Assembly (NCBI GenBank): GCA_028821775.1
Contig: JAPKFB010000003.1
Coordinates: 62,001 to 126,000, forward strand
From: Roseibacillus sp.
GTDB lineage: Bacteria > Verrucomicrobiota > Verrucomicrobiia > Verrucomicrobiales > Akkermansiaceae
DNA: 64,000 nt
Direction: 5' to 3'
Shown: positions 1-9,688 of the stretch, one piece after another
Position numbering within the stretch: the first letter of the stretch is position 1
Layout: the number at the start of each line of letters is the position of its first letter
Notes under the pieces: model-generated
Seen by the model: only the letters and a program-made list of their open reading frames with translations
Database searches by the model: none
What the model was told of the DNA's origin: nothing
Program-made: the position numbers and the translations under genes

Positions 1-941
1 TACTTCACGGTAGTTCCATTTTTCTGGAGGATTTCGGCCACCTTTTTCCCGTTCATCTCCGTCTTCATGAGCTCCTCGTTCTCCACATCAATGATGAGCA
101 CCGGAACGGTGATCTGCTCGGCCGCCTCGATGTTGTTGTGGCCGATGCGCTTGGCGTAATTGTAGCGCATGTGGGCGTAGGACGACATCTTCCCACCCGG
201 CTTTCCGGTTTGGTAGGGGACCGGTTCGGTTTTCCCTCTCGCTTGACGGGTGAGGAGTGCGAAGTCGGCACGGATGGCCTTCTCGGACCTCCCGCCGCCC
301 ATGCCTGGGACTTGCATCGCAACGCACTTCACGCGGGGATCATGAGCAGCCGTCCAGGTCACCAGACCGCCGCCGTAACTCGTGCCCAAGAGGCCAATGC
401 GCGCCGGGTCGACATTCTTCTCGCCGGAGACAAAGGCGATCGCGCTGCGGATGTCTGCACATTGATCCGAAAAGTCCATCTGCCAGCGAATGGCTCGCGC
501 CTTCACGGTGACCTCTCCGTGAGCATTGGGTTCGGGCATGGGTTCGAGCATGAGGAGCTTGCTCTCGCTCTCTCCCCAGCCGCGGTAGTCGAAGGCCAGA
601 AAGAGATAGCCGCGCTCGACAAAGTGCGGGGCCAGTCTGGCAGGGAGCCGTTTCTTCGTTCCGCCCGTGCCGTTGACAAAGACCACCGCAGGAAGGCGTT
701 CTTCAGGTTTGAGATTCTTGGGAAGATAGAGGTCGGCCGACATGCGGGTGCCATCACTCCAGATCGTCACCTGACGGCGCTCGACCGAATTGGGAAGGGG
801 AGGGTAATTGCGCGCCTTCTCCTCAGAGGCCGGGCGTCCCTGCGGTTTTGGTGCTGGCGTATCCTGCGCTTGAATGATGGCGCAGAGCGCAAGAGCGATC
901 GCTGCCGCGAAGGCGAAGAGAAGTGGTTTCGAGCCTGCCAT
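1..941 (-). CDS. Secreted alpha/beta hydrolase (dienelactone-hydrolase / acyl-peptidase-like), C-terminus cut by window edge
   Basis: My own minus-strand translation from ATG at 941: MAGSKPLLFAFAAAIALALCAIIQAQ signal peptide, ...FVNGTGG..., ...IGLLGTSYGGGLVTW... (GxSxG nucleophile elbow), open to position 1. Missing from the ORF track because it runs off the edge. Confidence 0.85.
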   Translation of the reverse strand, partial: MAGSKPLLFAFAAAIALALCAIIQAQDTPAPKPQGRPASEEKARNYPPLPNSVERRQVTIWSDGTRMSADLYLPKNLKPEERLPAVVFVNGTGGTKKRLPARLAPHFVERGYLFLAFDYRGWGESESKLLMLEPMPEPNAHGEVTVKARAIRWQMDFSDQCADIRSAIAFVSGEKNVDPARIGLLGTSYGGGLVTWTAAHDPRVKCVAMQVPGMGGGRSEKAIRADFALLTRQARGKTEPVPYQTGKPGGKMSSYAHMRYNYAKRIGHNNIEAAEQITVPVLIIDVENEELMKTEMNGKKVAEILQKNGTTVK

Positions 942-942
942 C

Positions 943-2259
943 TTATCGTTCTTTCGGATGTCGTCTCGTCACTCGATTCTGGGCCTCCTGGGTGAGTCCG
1001 CTGCTCGCGAGCCATTGCTGAGCGTCTTCGCGGCGGTGGCGGTAATATATTTGTCCGGTGCGGATGAGGGCCTCCTGGCGAGCATTCGGGTCGCTCACCG
1101 ACTCAGCCCAGGCAATCGCCATGGTGGGGTTTTCGTAGGCCATCCGGCTGGCGTAGCCGCTGATGGCGGAGTCGCGTCTGGGAGAAGGCGTCATCGCATT
1201 AATGTAGTTGCCGGCTTCCTCCGGATTTCGCCCGGCCCAAGAGGAAAAAGCGGAGTCCATTCCGCGGGCCTGACCTGAGCTGGAGGGCAGCGATTCCAGC
1301 CACGCCACGGCGGCGGCCGGGTCGCGTCGCGCCCAGCGCCCACCGACCTGATCGATCACGCGATTGCCTTCCGGTTGACCGCTGAGTTGGCTTGCCCATT
1401 GCGCGGCCGCTTCCGGATCCGCACCGACGAAGTCCTGGGCAATGTTCCCCATCGTTGCATTTCGCATCTCTCCTTCGGGCAGGGTGGCGGCCCACGCGGC
1501 GGCGGCTTCCGGCCCTTCCGACTGCAGGATCTTTCCGGTCACGATCCCCATCAAGTGTCCGGCCTCTCGGTCGCCCGCGGCGACAAGCCCGAGCACGAAT
1601 TCAGTCGCGGACCGCGGATTGGAATCGGCCAGGCCCTGAACCATGCCATTCATGAGATAAGACCGGTTCGCAAAGCCCTCGCTCTGGTCTCCGAGCGAAT
1701 CGAACCAGGCCTTGGCCGCTTGGGGATCCGCACTGGCCCAGCCCGCGAGGGTTGCCCCCATGTCCGGTTTCTTCGTGTCGGCACCATGCATGATCGCGTC
1801 CACGCCCCCGATCTTTCCCCACGCGTAGTGGAAGTCGCGAAAGGCAGGGTCATTGTGATCGAGGTCGGAGATCTCTTCACGCATGGTCCGGGCGTTTTCA
1901 ATCGTGATGCCAGCCAGGAGCTTCAGAAAGGCGGCCCGACGCTTGATCGGATCGAGGGTGCTTCGAAATTCCTGGCCCAGCATCTTGATTTGAGCAGTGC
2001 TCAGGGGCTTGCCGCTCCCCACTTCGGTGGTGCCGAGTCTACCCGTCTGGTCAGGGGCACTCCCGGATTCTCCTCCGGAGCGCCCTTCTGAGGCGCGGCT
2101 TTCAGCCCCTCTCGCGTTGCTGCCACGATGGGAGTTTGACTGGGCCCCCGGGTCATTCTGCGTGAGGGGGACAGCAGTGGGCTTGAGTCCCCATCCGAGA
2201 GCGAAGGTTGCGAGGGGGAGAACAAGCCAGCCTGCAGAGATGAGATGTTTCTTTTCCAT
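943..2259 (-). CDS. Membrane-anchored protein with tandem degenerate WA/DP-AA-W repeats (verrucomicrobial repeat family, function unknown)
   Basis: N-terminal TM segment, Ser/Gly/Arg-rich linker, then repeats such as WASADPQAAKAWFDSL, FVGADPEAAAQWASQL, WARRDPAAAVAWLESLP. Paralog of 6804..8240. Confidence 0.85.
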   Translation of the reverse strand: MEKKHLISAGWLVLPLATFALGWGLKPTAVPLTQNDPGAQSNSHRGSNARGAESRASEGRSGGESGSAPDQTGRLGTTEVGSGKPLSTAQIKMLGQEFRSTLDPIKRRAAFLKLLAGITIENARTMREEISDLDHNDPAFRDFHYAWGKIGGVDAIMHGADTKKPDMGATLAGWASADPQAAKAWFDSLGDQSEGFANRSYLMNGMVQGLADSNPRSATEFVLGLVAAGDREAGHLMGIVTGKILQSEGPEAAAAWAATLPEGEMRNATMGNIAQDFVGADPEAAAQWASQLSGQPEGNRVIDQVGGRWARRDPAAAVAWLESLPSSSGQARGMDSAFSSWAGRNPEEAGNYINAMTPSPRRDSAISGYASRMAYENPTMAIAWAESVSDPNARQEALIRTGQIYYRHRREDAQQWLASSGLTQEAQNRVTRRHPKER

Positions 2260-2353
2260 GATTCCAGCCTCTGGACCAAGTGGCGCAATAGCGCCGCCGA
2301 GACTCGGGAGAGTCTACGGTTCAAGCCGAATGACAATTTCAACAACAACTCTG

Positions 2354-4942
2354 CTACTCGTCCCCGGCGCCCATTTGGGAGATTTCATCCTCCCCCGGCA
2401 GTCCGAAGCTGTAGAGAACCCCGGTGGGCCGCTTGGGAAAGTAGGCTTCCTCGGGGCTGTTGCGGAAGTGAGTGTTTCCCGTGCCGATGTAAACCCGTCC
2501 CCGGGACACCGAGGGACCCGCCAATACGGGGCCGAGATAGAGTTCCCGCAGCGATTTACCCGTCTTGGCATCCAGCGCCACGAGCTTGTTGCTTGAGAAA
2601 GTGGTGAAAAAGAGAATGCCGTTGGCGACTGCGATACCGGACGCCACCGGATCTCCGGTGTTGCGGAAGAGGGGATCTTCCTTGGTCCCGCCGATCCAGG
2701 GAATTTTCGGTCGTTCGTGCCGCCAGTGTTCGATTCTGCTGTCGGCACTGATCGAGGTGACCCGTCCGCCGGTTGGAGGAGAGAGTCGCTTGGGGCTGTG
2801 CGAGCCCTTGTGAATGACATCGAGGCCGTTGGTGAAGACGGAAAGCCCGTCGCTCGCACAGCCGGTTTGCAGTCCGCCAATCGTGCTTGGGAGGGCGAGG
2901 GTGCGAGGATCGATCCTCGGACGGTCCATCGGGGGGCCGGTGTAAATCGGAGTGTGGGCCACCATCGATCCGTCATCGATGCGCATGAGATAGAAGCCGC
3001 CGTTCTTGCAACCAGCACCCACTACGCGGGTGGGCTTCCCGTCGTGATCGATGGTAAGGATCTTGGGAGTGTCCCCAACTGCCTGATCCTTGTATCCTGT
3101 CTTTGGATCATAGCCCGGCATGCTGTGATTCCACACGTCGTGCTTCTTGATCTGGGTGACCCATTTTTCCTGTCCGGTCCGGGCATCGAGGGCGATCACG
3201 GCCGACGAGTGCACGGTGTAGATGCGAGGGTCGTCCGTGGTGGGCCTGCGCGGGGCATTGTGAACATCCGTGCCGAAGAACAAGGTATGCGTGACGGGAT
3301 CATAGGAGGGTGTGCTCCAGACCGAGCTTGTTGAGGGACCGTAGTGAAAGGTGTGGGTGCCCCGTGAGGTCGTCATCGTGAACGGCGGGTCAAACTTGAT
3401 TGGTTTCGGCCCCACGTCGTACTTCCAGGCGATGCGTCCGTTCTTCGGGTTCACCGCCATGACAAAGCCCCGCCCGTTGCAACACTTGTAATTCGGATCG
3501 CGAGGTTGGGCATGTTCCAGGGCCCCGCCGGCAAAGATCACCTTCGTGTCGATTTTGATGGGGGAGGCCATCATGATGTTGGCCTGATGCGCACCGGGAA
3601 ATTCCTTGGCGCGGCTGTTGATTTTCCAGCGGTTCTGTCCGGTCATGCGATCGAGGGCGTAGGCCACCCCTTTGACATCCGAAAAGAACACGGACGTGTC
3701 GGTCACAAGGGCCGAGCTGTAGACGCCACCGCGTGGAATGAGTCCGCGGCTTTCTTTCTCGCGATTGGACTGGCGCTGATCCTCGTCCCCGAGTTCGTAG
3801 ATCCAGGCTACTTCGCCATTGGGCCGCAGTTTATAGAACTTGGGCAGGGTGGCGGTTCCGAAGTAGACGTGCCCGTTCACGACTGAAGGGGTCGCGTTCA
3901 CCATGCCGAGTTTGCGCTCGCTTTCTTTGCGGGGGAAGCGCCACTTGAGGGTGAGTTCACGCGCGTTGTCAGCATCAAGGGTGCGTTCATCGGCGTTGAA
4001 TCGCCAGCCATTGCAGTCGCAATTGTAGGTGGGCCAATCGCCCTTGGTTGCAACCTCCCTGGACACCTTGTGAGTCACCAGGGAGGCGAAGGGATCGAAG
4101 GACTCGCGCATCGCCCACGCCATCGCGCGCAGCAGAATGAGGCGATAGTAGGGGTCGTTGAAGGTGAAATAATTGTGGCCTGGGATGGAGCCGAAGACGC
4201 GGCCCCTGCCGACTTCCTTGGTCCAGAAGAGTGGCCAGTCATTGCCGTCAAGTTGATCGCTCTTGGGCGGCCCCAAGGACGCCCGCTCGGGGCCTGCTTG
4301 GGAGGTTGCCAAGACCGTGAGTTTTGCGCTTGGACCTTGCAGTCCCCAGTAGTGCTCGTCGACCAGGGCGAGCTTGGAGGGGAAGCGATCAAAAATGCCA
4401 TGGTGGTGCTTCTCCTTCACCTTGCAAGGCACCGGCAGGACGCCCCAATTCGTCTGGTCTCTCTTCCACGCCAATCCAAATCGCCTGGCCACTTCGCTGC
4501 CCTCTGCGCCCTGGATGAAGGCGGAGTGGATTGCGATCATACCGCCACCGCGCGCAAGGTAGGCGTCCATGAGGGCAAATTGCGCCGCCGTCATCGGTTT
4601 CATCTGCAGATAGAAGACCACGAGGTCCGCCTTCTCCCACTGCGCCTTGGAGGGAAACTGATGAGCAGGGGAGACCTTCACGCGGGGCACCTGCTGCAGG
4701 AGCCCGGAGAAGAGATCGCGCACCTTGACGTGCTCGTGTGCTCCGGGGGCGTGATTCTTGTCGAAGTCCCAGACCCAGATGATCTTGAGATCCCGCGAGG
4801 GCACGTCCTGATCGATTTCGCCGATCATGCGTTTCACCTCGGCGGGATCGCGTTCGAGAGGGCGCTGCCACGGGTGTTGCGCAGCGAGCGGCCCCGCCAG
4901 GAGCAGAACCAGAACCAGAAATTTAAGGGGAGATGAGTGCAT
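2354..4942 (-). CDS. ThuA-like domain fused to a PQQ-dependent (quinoprotein) dehydrogenase propeller
   Basis: ORF 2354..4990; likely start MHSSPLKFLVLVLLLAGPLAAQ (signal peptide) at 4942. N-terminal ThuA-like (LVVFYLQMKPMTAAQFALMDAYLARGGGMIAIHSAF), then WPTYNCDCNGWRFNADERTLDADNARELTLKWRF and PQQ repeats. Vicinal Cys pair YKCCNGRGF. Confidence 0.85.
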   Translation of the reverse strand: MHSSPLKFLVLVLLLAGPLAAQHPWQRPLERDPAEVKRMIGEIDQDVPSRDLKIIWVWDFDKNHAPGAHEHVKVRDLFSGLLQQVPRVKVSPAHQFPSKAQWEKADLVVFYLQMKPMTAAQFALMDAYLARGGGMIAIHSAFIQGAEGSEVARRFGLAWKRDQTNWGVLPVPCKVKEKHHHGIFDRFPSKLALVDEHYWGLQGPSAKLTVLATSQAGPERASLGPPKSDQLDGNDWPLFWTKEVGRGRVFGSIPGHNYFTFNDPYYRLILLRAMAWAMRESFDPFASLVTHKVSREVATKGDWPTYNCDCNGWRFNADERTLDADNARELTLKWRFPRKESERKLGMVNATPSVVNGHVYFGTATLPKFYKLRPNGEVAWIYELGDEDQRQSNREKESRGLIPRGGVYSSALVTDTSVFFSDVKGVAYALDRMTGQNRWKINSRAKEFPGAHQANIMMASPIKIDTKVIFAGGALEHAQPRDPNYKCCNGRGFVMAVNPKNGRIAWKYDVGPKPIKFDPPFTMTTSRGTHTFHYGPSTSSVWSTPSYDPVTHTLFFGTDVHNAPRRPTTDDPRIYTVHSSAVIALDARTGQEKWVTQIKKHDVWNHSMPGYDPKTGYKDQAVGDTPKILTIDHDGKPTRVVGAGCKNGGFYLMRIDDGSMVAHTPIYTGPPMDRPRIDPRTLALPSTIGGLQTGCASDGLSVFTNGLDVIHKGSHSPKRLSPPTGGRVTSISADSRIEHWRHERPKIPWIGGTKEDPLFRNTGDPVASGIAVANGILFFTTFSSNKLVALDAKTGKSLRELYLGPVLAGPSVSRGRVYIGTGNTHFRNSPEEAYFPKRPTGVLYSFGLPGEDEISQMGAGDE

Positions 4943-5017
4943 CTGGAGTGTCCTCCTCCCGGCATTGGGGAGGGTGGATCGTTCCCTCAAAAGTGAGGAG
5001 GGTGGCGAAAGGGGGCT

Positions 5018-5851
5018 CTACCCGTATTTCTTGTGCGCTTCCTTCGAATCGATTAAGCGGGCGCGGATCAATCCATCGTCCAGCTTCTCGCCAAAGGGAT
5101 CGACGTAGATCCGGCTCGTCCGCTTCCCGCTCTTCGGATTCAGACCAAAGACATGAATGTTGAAGATGAAGGCAGGTTCGTCCTCGGCCTTGAACCAGTG
5201 GACGTTGTCTTTCTCATCCGAAATGCTGGAGGCCTGACCAGGACCGAATTTCCCATCAATGGTGGGCTTGATGATCATGTGTTCCTTCTCGTCTTCGATG
5301 CGATCATAGTGTCGCCCGTGGAAGTTTCCCTTCAGCACCATGAAGGCGGTGGCCATATTGTTGTGTCCGTGCGGAACGACGGAGCGGCCTTTTTTGAGGG
5401 CGAAAATCTGCTGACCAAAGACCAGCTTGTCTGGCACTCCTGCGACCTTTGGAAACTTGGGGCGGAGACTGCGCGCGCCACTGTCGACCAACTTGGTGGT
5501 CTTTTCGATGTGTTCAAAATCGATCAACTTGAGCAGTTCAGGGAGATCGATGTGGTTCTGAAGCAGGTCTTCGATCCGAGTTTGCCAGGCGACTTGCTTG
5601 ATCTTTTGCTCCTTCGCTTGGAGGCCGACTTCGTTGACCTGATTGAGCCACTTGGCGACGGTGTTCTTGGCGTCCGCGGCCAGTAGGTTTCCACTGCAGA
5701 GGTGTTGGAGCAGGGAGACCGAAAGTAGGGTCTGCACCGTGCGTTGCGCAAAGTCGCGCCGAGAAGTGAAGGGGCTGGAGGGATCGACTCCCTCGGTGAC
5801 ATCCGATTCGCAATCAGAGCGTTGCATCATGGGAGGATCCTCTTCTTTCAC
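5018..5851 (-). CDS. Exported cupin-fold protein
   Basis: Twin-arginine-like SRRDFAQRT near N-terminus; cupin-like metal motif VVPHGHNNMATAFMVLKGNFHGRHYDR. Confidence 0.65.
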   Translation of the reverse strand: MKEEDPPMMQRSDCESDVTEGVDPSSPFTSRRDFAQRTVQTLLSVSLLQHLCSGNLLAADAKNTVAKWLNQVNEVGLQAKEQKIKQVAWQTRIEDLLQNHIDLPELLKLIDFEHIEKTTKLVDSGARSLRPKFPKVAGVPDKLVFGQQIFALKKGRSVVPHGHNNMATAFMVLKGNFHGRHYDRIEDEKEHMIIKPTIDGKFGPGQASSISDEKDNVHWFKAEDEPAFIFNIHVFGLNPKSGKRTSRIYVDPFGEKLDDGLIRARLIDSKEAHKKYG

Positions 5852-5887
5852 TTGGGGTTGGTCAACGTCATTCCCCCGTCCCGCGGC

Positions 5888-6280
5888 CTACGGTTTGGCC
5901 CCCGCTGCGATCCACTTGTGCAGCAGTTCAATTTTGTCTTTCGTCAGGAGTTCTCCTTCCGGGGGCATGTGCTCATCATGGATCATTTCGAGAAGAAGGC
6001 TCTCCTCGGGATGGCCTGGCACGATGGCGGGGCCACTCTCTCCGCCAGAGATGATGGCCTCGAGGGTGCGGAGGTCCAGATCGGATTCTTCCGCTTCGAT
6101 GCCATGGCACTCGATGCAGGAGTGCGTCATGATGCCCTTGATGTCCTTTGCGAAGCCGAGTTTTGGACCCCGCTCAGGATCCTTTTGGGCACAGCCCAAG
6201 AGGAGGAATCCGAGGCCACAGAGAGGGAGGCGCGACTGCACGGCATGAGAGAAGAAAGGACGCGCACGCTTAGCGAGCAT
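5888..6280 (-). CDS. Planctomycete-type c-type cytochrome (PSCyt1-like) lipoprotein
   Basis: Start MLAKRARP at 6280; lipobox-like GFLLLGC; CIECH heme motif, ISGGESGPAIVPGHPEESLLLEMIHDEHMPPEGELLTKDKIELLHKWIAAGAKP. Confidence 0.8.
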   Translation of the reverse strand: MLAKRARPFFSHAVQSRLPLCGLGFLLLGCAQKDPERGPKLGFAKDIKGIMTHSCIECHGIEAEESDLDLRTLEAIISGGESGPAIVPGHPEESLLLEMIHDEHMPPEGELLTKDKIELLHKWIAAGAKP

Positions 6281-6737
6281 TATTCCCAACCCCGAGGCGG
6301 AGAGACCGTCGGGTGAAGCTCGATTCGTTTCCTTTTCCTCGTAACATTTTGGGCCTACTGGCGATGGCTCGACATCCACTGCACGTCATTATCCACGATG
6401 TCCACCATTGGAAGGCGTTCCCGATGGTGGCCCAGTTCTCACGATCGAAATGATCCCTGCGGATCCAAACACTCTGAAGCTCCTCGTTCCTGCGATACAA
6501 GACCGTGAGATCTCGCTCGGTGCGATCGACCACTTCAAGACAAGCGGTGGGGATGACAATGGATTTGTGGACAGGGCACCTCACCCAAATGGAAATCGCC
6601 TTGATCCGAATCTCCATGATGCGGAGAGCTCTTGTTCGACATCGCGAGATCATGAGGCAAAGGCAGATCCAGAGCATGATGAGGAGGGCAGGATGGCCGT
6701 CGCGCATCATCACCACCAAGCTGGGGAAGAACATCAA
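6270..6737 (-). CDS. Small hydrophobic-N-terminus protein of unknown function (possible)
   Basis: 155-aa ORF filling an otherwise empty gap; TM-like LLIMLWICLCLMIS then soluble KSIVIPTACLEVVDRTERDLTVLYRRNEELQSVWIRRDHFDRENWATI. C-terminus overlaps the next gene's start by about 11 bp. Confidence 0.4.
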   Translation of the reverse strand: MMFFPSLVVMMRDGHPALLIMLWICLCLMISRCRTRALRIMEIRIKAISIWVRCPVHKSIVIPTACLEVVDRTERDLTVLYRRNEELQSVWIRRDHFDRENWATIGNAFQWWTSWIMTCSGCRAIASRPKMLRGKGNESSFTRRSLRLGVGNNAR

Positions 6738-6803
6738 TTCGCTCAGGATGCTCCATTCGCGCTGATGTCAGAACCTCTTGGTCCAGACGTGCGTCATTTC
6801 GCG

Positions 6804-8240
6804 CTACGGGGCATCGGTCTCTGGTGGGGCAGGGCTGGGCGTCGGGGGATCATGGAAGGGGTCGATGCCGAAGATTTCGCCGAGGGACCGGCGGGCGTCA
6901 GGGGAAACATTGGCGGTATCGAAGGCGGCCCGCGCGGCGGTGGGATTGACCACCTGCCAGCGTTCCAGGGTGTGCCGCATCAACCCGACGCGGTGTCCCT
7001 CAGCGCTGATGCTGGTGGCCCACGCGAAGGCAGACTCCGGGTTCGTGTTCGCCATGTTATGAACTAGTCGTTCGGTTGCTTCGGTGCGGGGCCCTCCTTG
7101 GGGCAGGGTCCCGATCCATTCGCCTGCCGCCATATTGTCGAGACGGAGCCATTGTTCGGTTGCGGCGGCGACGGCACCACGCCGAATCTCGCCGTCCTCC
7201 GGTAGTCCCAGCGCCCAGGTCGCGGCTTCGTGAGGACTGGCAGAGGCCCAGACCGAAGCGACTTCCTCTGCCATGTGCCGGTATTCACGATCACGACGTT
7301 GTGCTCTCGTAAGGTCCGTTGCGATCTCCTCATAGAGCGAGGCCGCGTGGGCGGGAGCGCGCTCCGCGATTTCCCTCAGGATCGCCTTGGTCGCTTGCTG
7401 CTGATCCCCTGGAGGCAAGGTGTGCGCCCAATCCAGGGCCTCGAGCACATCCCGGTTGGCCCACCTGCGGGCTGTGACCTCGAGGACTTCGCGGCGCTCG
7501 TAGGGACTGTCGATGCTCGAGGCGAACGTGGCCGCTTCCGCCGGCTCGCTCTGAGCCCAGTATGAGACCACTCCGCTGATGGCCTGTCGTCGTCGAATCG
7601 CGTCGACTTGCGCCATGCTCCAGTCCAAGGCCGCCATGCGATCACTCTCCGCCCAGAGGTGGGTCATGCGCTGCAGGAGATGGAGACTGTGTTCGGAGTT
7701 GGGAAGTTGAGCTGCGTAACCCGCTGCTGCGGCAGGCTCGGTCCGGGCCCACTGGTGGAGAATGTGCTCCATCGCGGAGAATTTTTCGCGGCCGCTGAGA
7801 CTTTCGGTCCAGAGCAAAGCCGCTTCGGGGTCGACCTGTCCCCAGTGAGAGGCGAAGCGCTCGATCGCGTTCCGTCGTGTCATGCCCGAAGGCAGGTCGT
7901 TGATCAATTTGGAGCTTGCGGCAAAGTTGATGGGTTGGTCGCGATTGAGCTTTTCAAAGATTTGTTGCACCGAGTGTGGGAAGCGGTCTTCTTCCCGTCG
8001 CTGCGAGCGGTCGCGCGACTTGTTCTGTTGGCCGCGGTTGCTTCTGGAGTCTGTCGCGGTGCCGGGTGCCCCCGGGGTTTCGGAGCGGGAGTTTGAGCCG
8101 CTCTTGCGTGCACCTTCCCGGGCTTCGCGCATGCCGGTGTCCTGCGCATGTTCATCAGGAGAAAAGGCAACCTGATCGACAGCAATGCCCACCGCAAAGG
8201 AGGCCGTCGCGACGAGGAGGAGGGTGGATTTCTGATTCAT
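6804..8240 (-). CDS. Membrane-anchored WA/DP-AA-W repeat protein (paralog of 943..2259)
   Basis: TM segment MNQKSTLLLVATASFAVGIAV, charged low-complexity linker, repeats WGQVDPEAALLWTESL, WARTEPAAAAGYAAQLP, WAQSEPAEAATFASSI, WASASPHEAATWALGLP. Confidence 0.85.
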   Translation of the reverse strand: MNQKSTLLLVATASFAVGIAVDQVAFSPDEHAQDTGMREAREGARKSGSNSRSETPGAPGTATDSRSNRGQQNKSRDRSQRREEDRFPHSVQQIFEKLNRDQPINFAASSKLINDLPSGMTRRNAIERFASHWGQVDPEAALLWTESLSGREKFSAMEHILHQWARTEPAAAAGYAAQLPNSEHSLHLLQRMTHLWAESDRMAALDWSMAQVDAIRRRQAISGVVSYWAQSEPAEAATFASSIDSPYERREVLEVTARRWANRDVLEALDWAHTLPPGDQQQATKAILREIAERAPAHAASLYEEIATDLTRAQRRDREYRHMAEEVASVWASASPHEAATWALGLPEDGEIRRGAVAAATEQWLRLDNMAAGEWIGTLPQGGPRTEATERLVHNMANTNPESAFAWATSISAEGHRVGLMRHTLERWQVVNPTAARAAFDTANVSPDARRSLGEIFGIDPFHDPPTPSPAPPETDAP

Positions 8241-8338
8241 CTTCGTTCTAATGGAACGCTCCTAACACGGATGATCGTTCATGAACATGAATTAGAAGCA
8301 CTCCAAGGGGGCGAACCCAATCCTGCTAGGGGGTACTT

Positions 8339-9688
8339 CTACTGTAGGGCGGGGACAAACTTTCCCAGAGCGAGCTTGTTTTTCTCGATCTCGGCCAGGA
8401 GTTTCTCGGCCATTGTTTTCATCGCGGCGACTCTCCCGGGGTGTTGTTTACTCAGATCCGTGCTCTCTGCGAGGTCGTGGGCGAGATGGAATAGTGCGGG
8501 GCCCTGTCCCCCCTTGAGACTGGCTCCCTTGCGCTTGGGGAAGAGCTTCCAATCGGCGCTGCGGATCGCTTGGAATCCGTCCGCGCCGTGCCAGTAGAGA
8601 AGGACGTCGCGCGGGTGGGGACCCTCGCCTTTTCCGGTGAGGGTGGCCCACACGTTGAGGCCATCGATCACGGGGCTGCCCGTGCTGATGGAATCCAAAT
8701 CGATGCCGCAGGCGTGGCTGAGAGTGGGGAGCAGATCGATCGCAGCCACCATGGCGTTGCTCTCGCGACCTTTCGGGATCACTCCCGGCCAGCGGATGAT
8801 GCAGGGAACCCGGGTTCCGCCTTCGAGGGCAGACCACTTCTTGCCGCGATAGGGAGTGGCCTTCGAGGCCTTGGTCATTGGCTCGGGACCGTTGTCAGAC
8901 AAGAAAACAACCACGGTGTTCCTGGTGAGTTCTTCTCGCTCGAGAGTCTGGAGGATTTCGCCAATGCGTGCATCCATTTCTTCGACCACATCGCCGTAGA
9001 CTCCAAACTCCGATTTCCCCTTCCAATCGGGATGGGCCTCGACGGGAAAGTGAGGAGCGGAGTAGGGGAGGTAGAGCAGGAAGGATCGGTTCTTGTTCTC
9101 TGCAATGAATCGAATGGCCTCCTTGGTGAATCTCTCAGTGAGGTTTCGGTTCACGAACGGTTTCGCAATGAGTTGGTCGCCTCGCCAGAGTTCCTTGGTC
9201 TGATTGTTGCTCTTGTTGATGTAGAAGACCTGATCAAATCCCTGTCGGTGCGGAAGGAAGGGGGCCTCGTCGCCGAGGTGCCACTTTCCAAAGAGCCCCG
9301 TGACGTATCCCTGCGATTTGAAGACTTCCGCGATCGTGAGTGCATCGGGGCTGAGACCGTGACGCTTGGGCATCATGTATCCCACCACACCCTTGGTCCA
9401 TCCGAGACGGGAGGGATAGGCCCCGGTGAGGAGCGCCATGCGTGAAGGGGTGCAGATCGTCGACCCGGCATAGAAACTGGTGAGTTTCACTCCGTCCCGG
9501 GCCAAGCCGTCAATGACCGGAGTCTTGATCTTGGGATGCCCATAACAGGACAGGTCGTGATAGCCGAGGTCATCCGCCATGATGAGGATCACATTCGGTG
9601 GTCGCTCCTTTGCCTGCAGTGGAGAAGCGATCTCAAGAATGAGAACAAGGGCGAGGAGGAGGGCTGAGGAAGTGGTTTTGCTGGTCAT
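8339..9688 (-). CDS. Sulfatase (arylsulfatase A family, S1)
   Basis: PNVILIMADDLGYHDLSCYGHPKIKTPVIDGLARDGVKLTSFYAGSTICTPSRMALLTG; CTPSR formylglycine motif; start MTSKTTSSALLLALVLI at 9688. Confidence 0.95.
   Translation of the reverse strand: MTSKTTSSALLLALVLILEIASPLQAKERPPNVILIMADDLGYHDLSCYGHPKIKTPVIDGLARDGVKLTSFYAGSTICTPSRMALLTGAYPSRLGWTKGVVGYMMPKRHGLSPDALTIAEVFKSQGYVTGLFGKWHLGDEAPFLPHRQGFDQVFYINKSNNQTKELWRGDQLIAKPFVNRNLTERFTKEAIRFIAENKNRSFLLYLPYSAPHFPVEAHPDWKGKSEFGVYGDVVEEMDARIGEILQTLEREELTRNTVVVFLSDNGPEPMTKASKATPYRGKKWSALEGGTRVPCIIRWPGVIPKGRESNAMVAAIDLLPTLSHACGIDLDSISTGSPVIDGLNVWATLTGKGEGPHPRDVLLYWHGADGFQAIRSADWKLFPKRKGASLKGGQGPALFHLAHDLAESTDLSKQHPGRVAAMKTMAEKLLAEIEKNKLALGKFVPALQ

Noticed and set aside
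138-995. 285-aa plus-strand ORF
   Set aside because: Antisense to the alpha/beta hydrolase (1..941 minus), which has a signal peptide and catalytic motifs; GC-driven shadow ORF.
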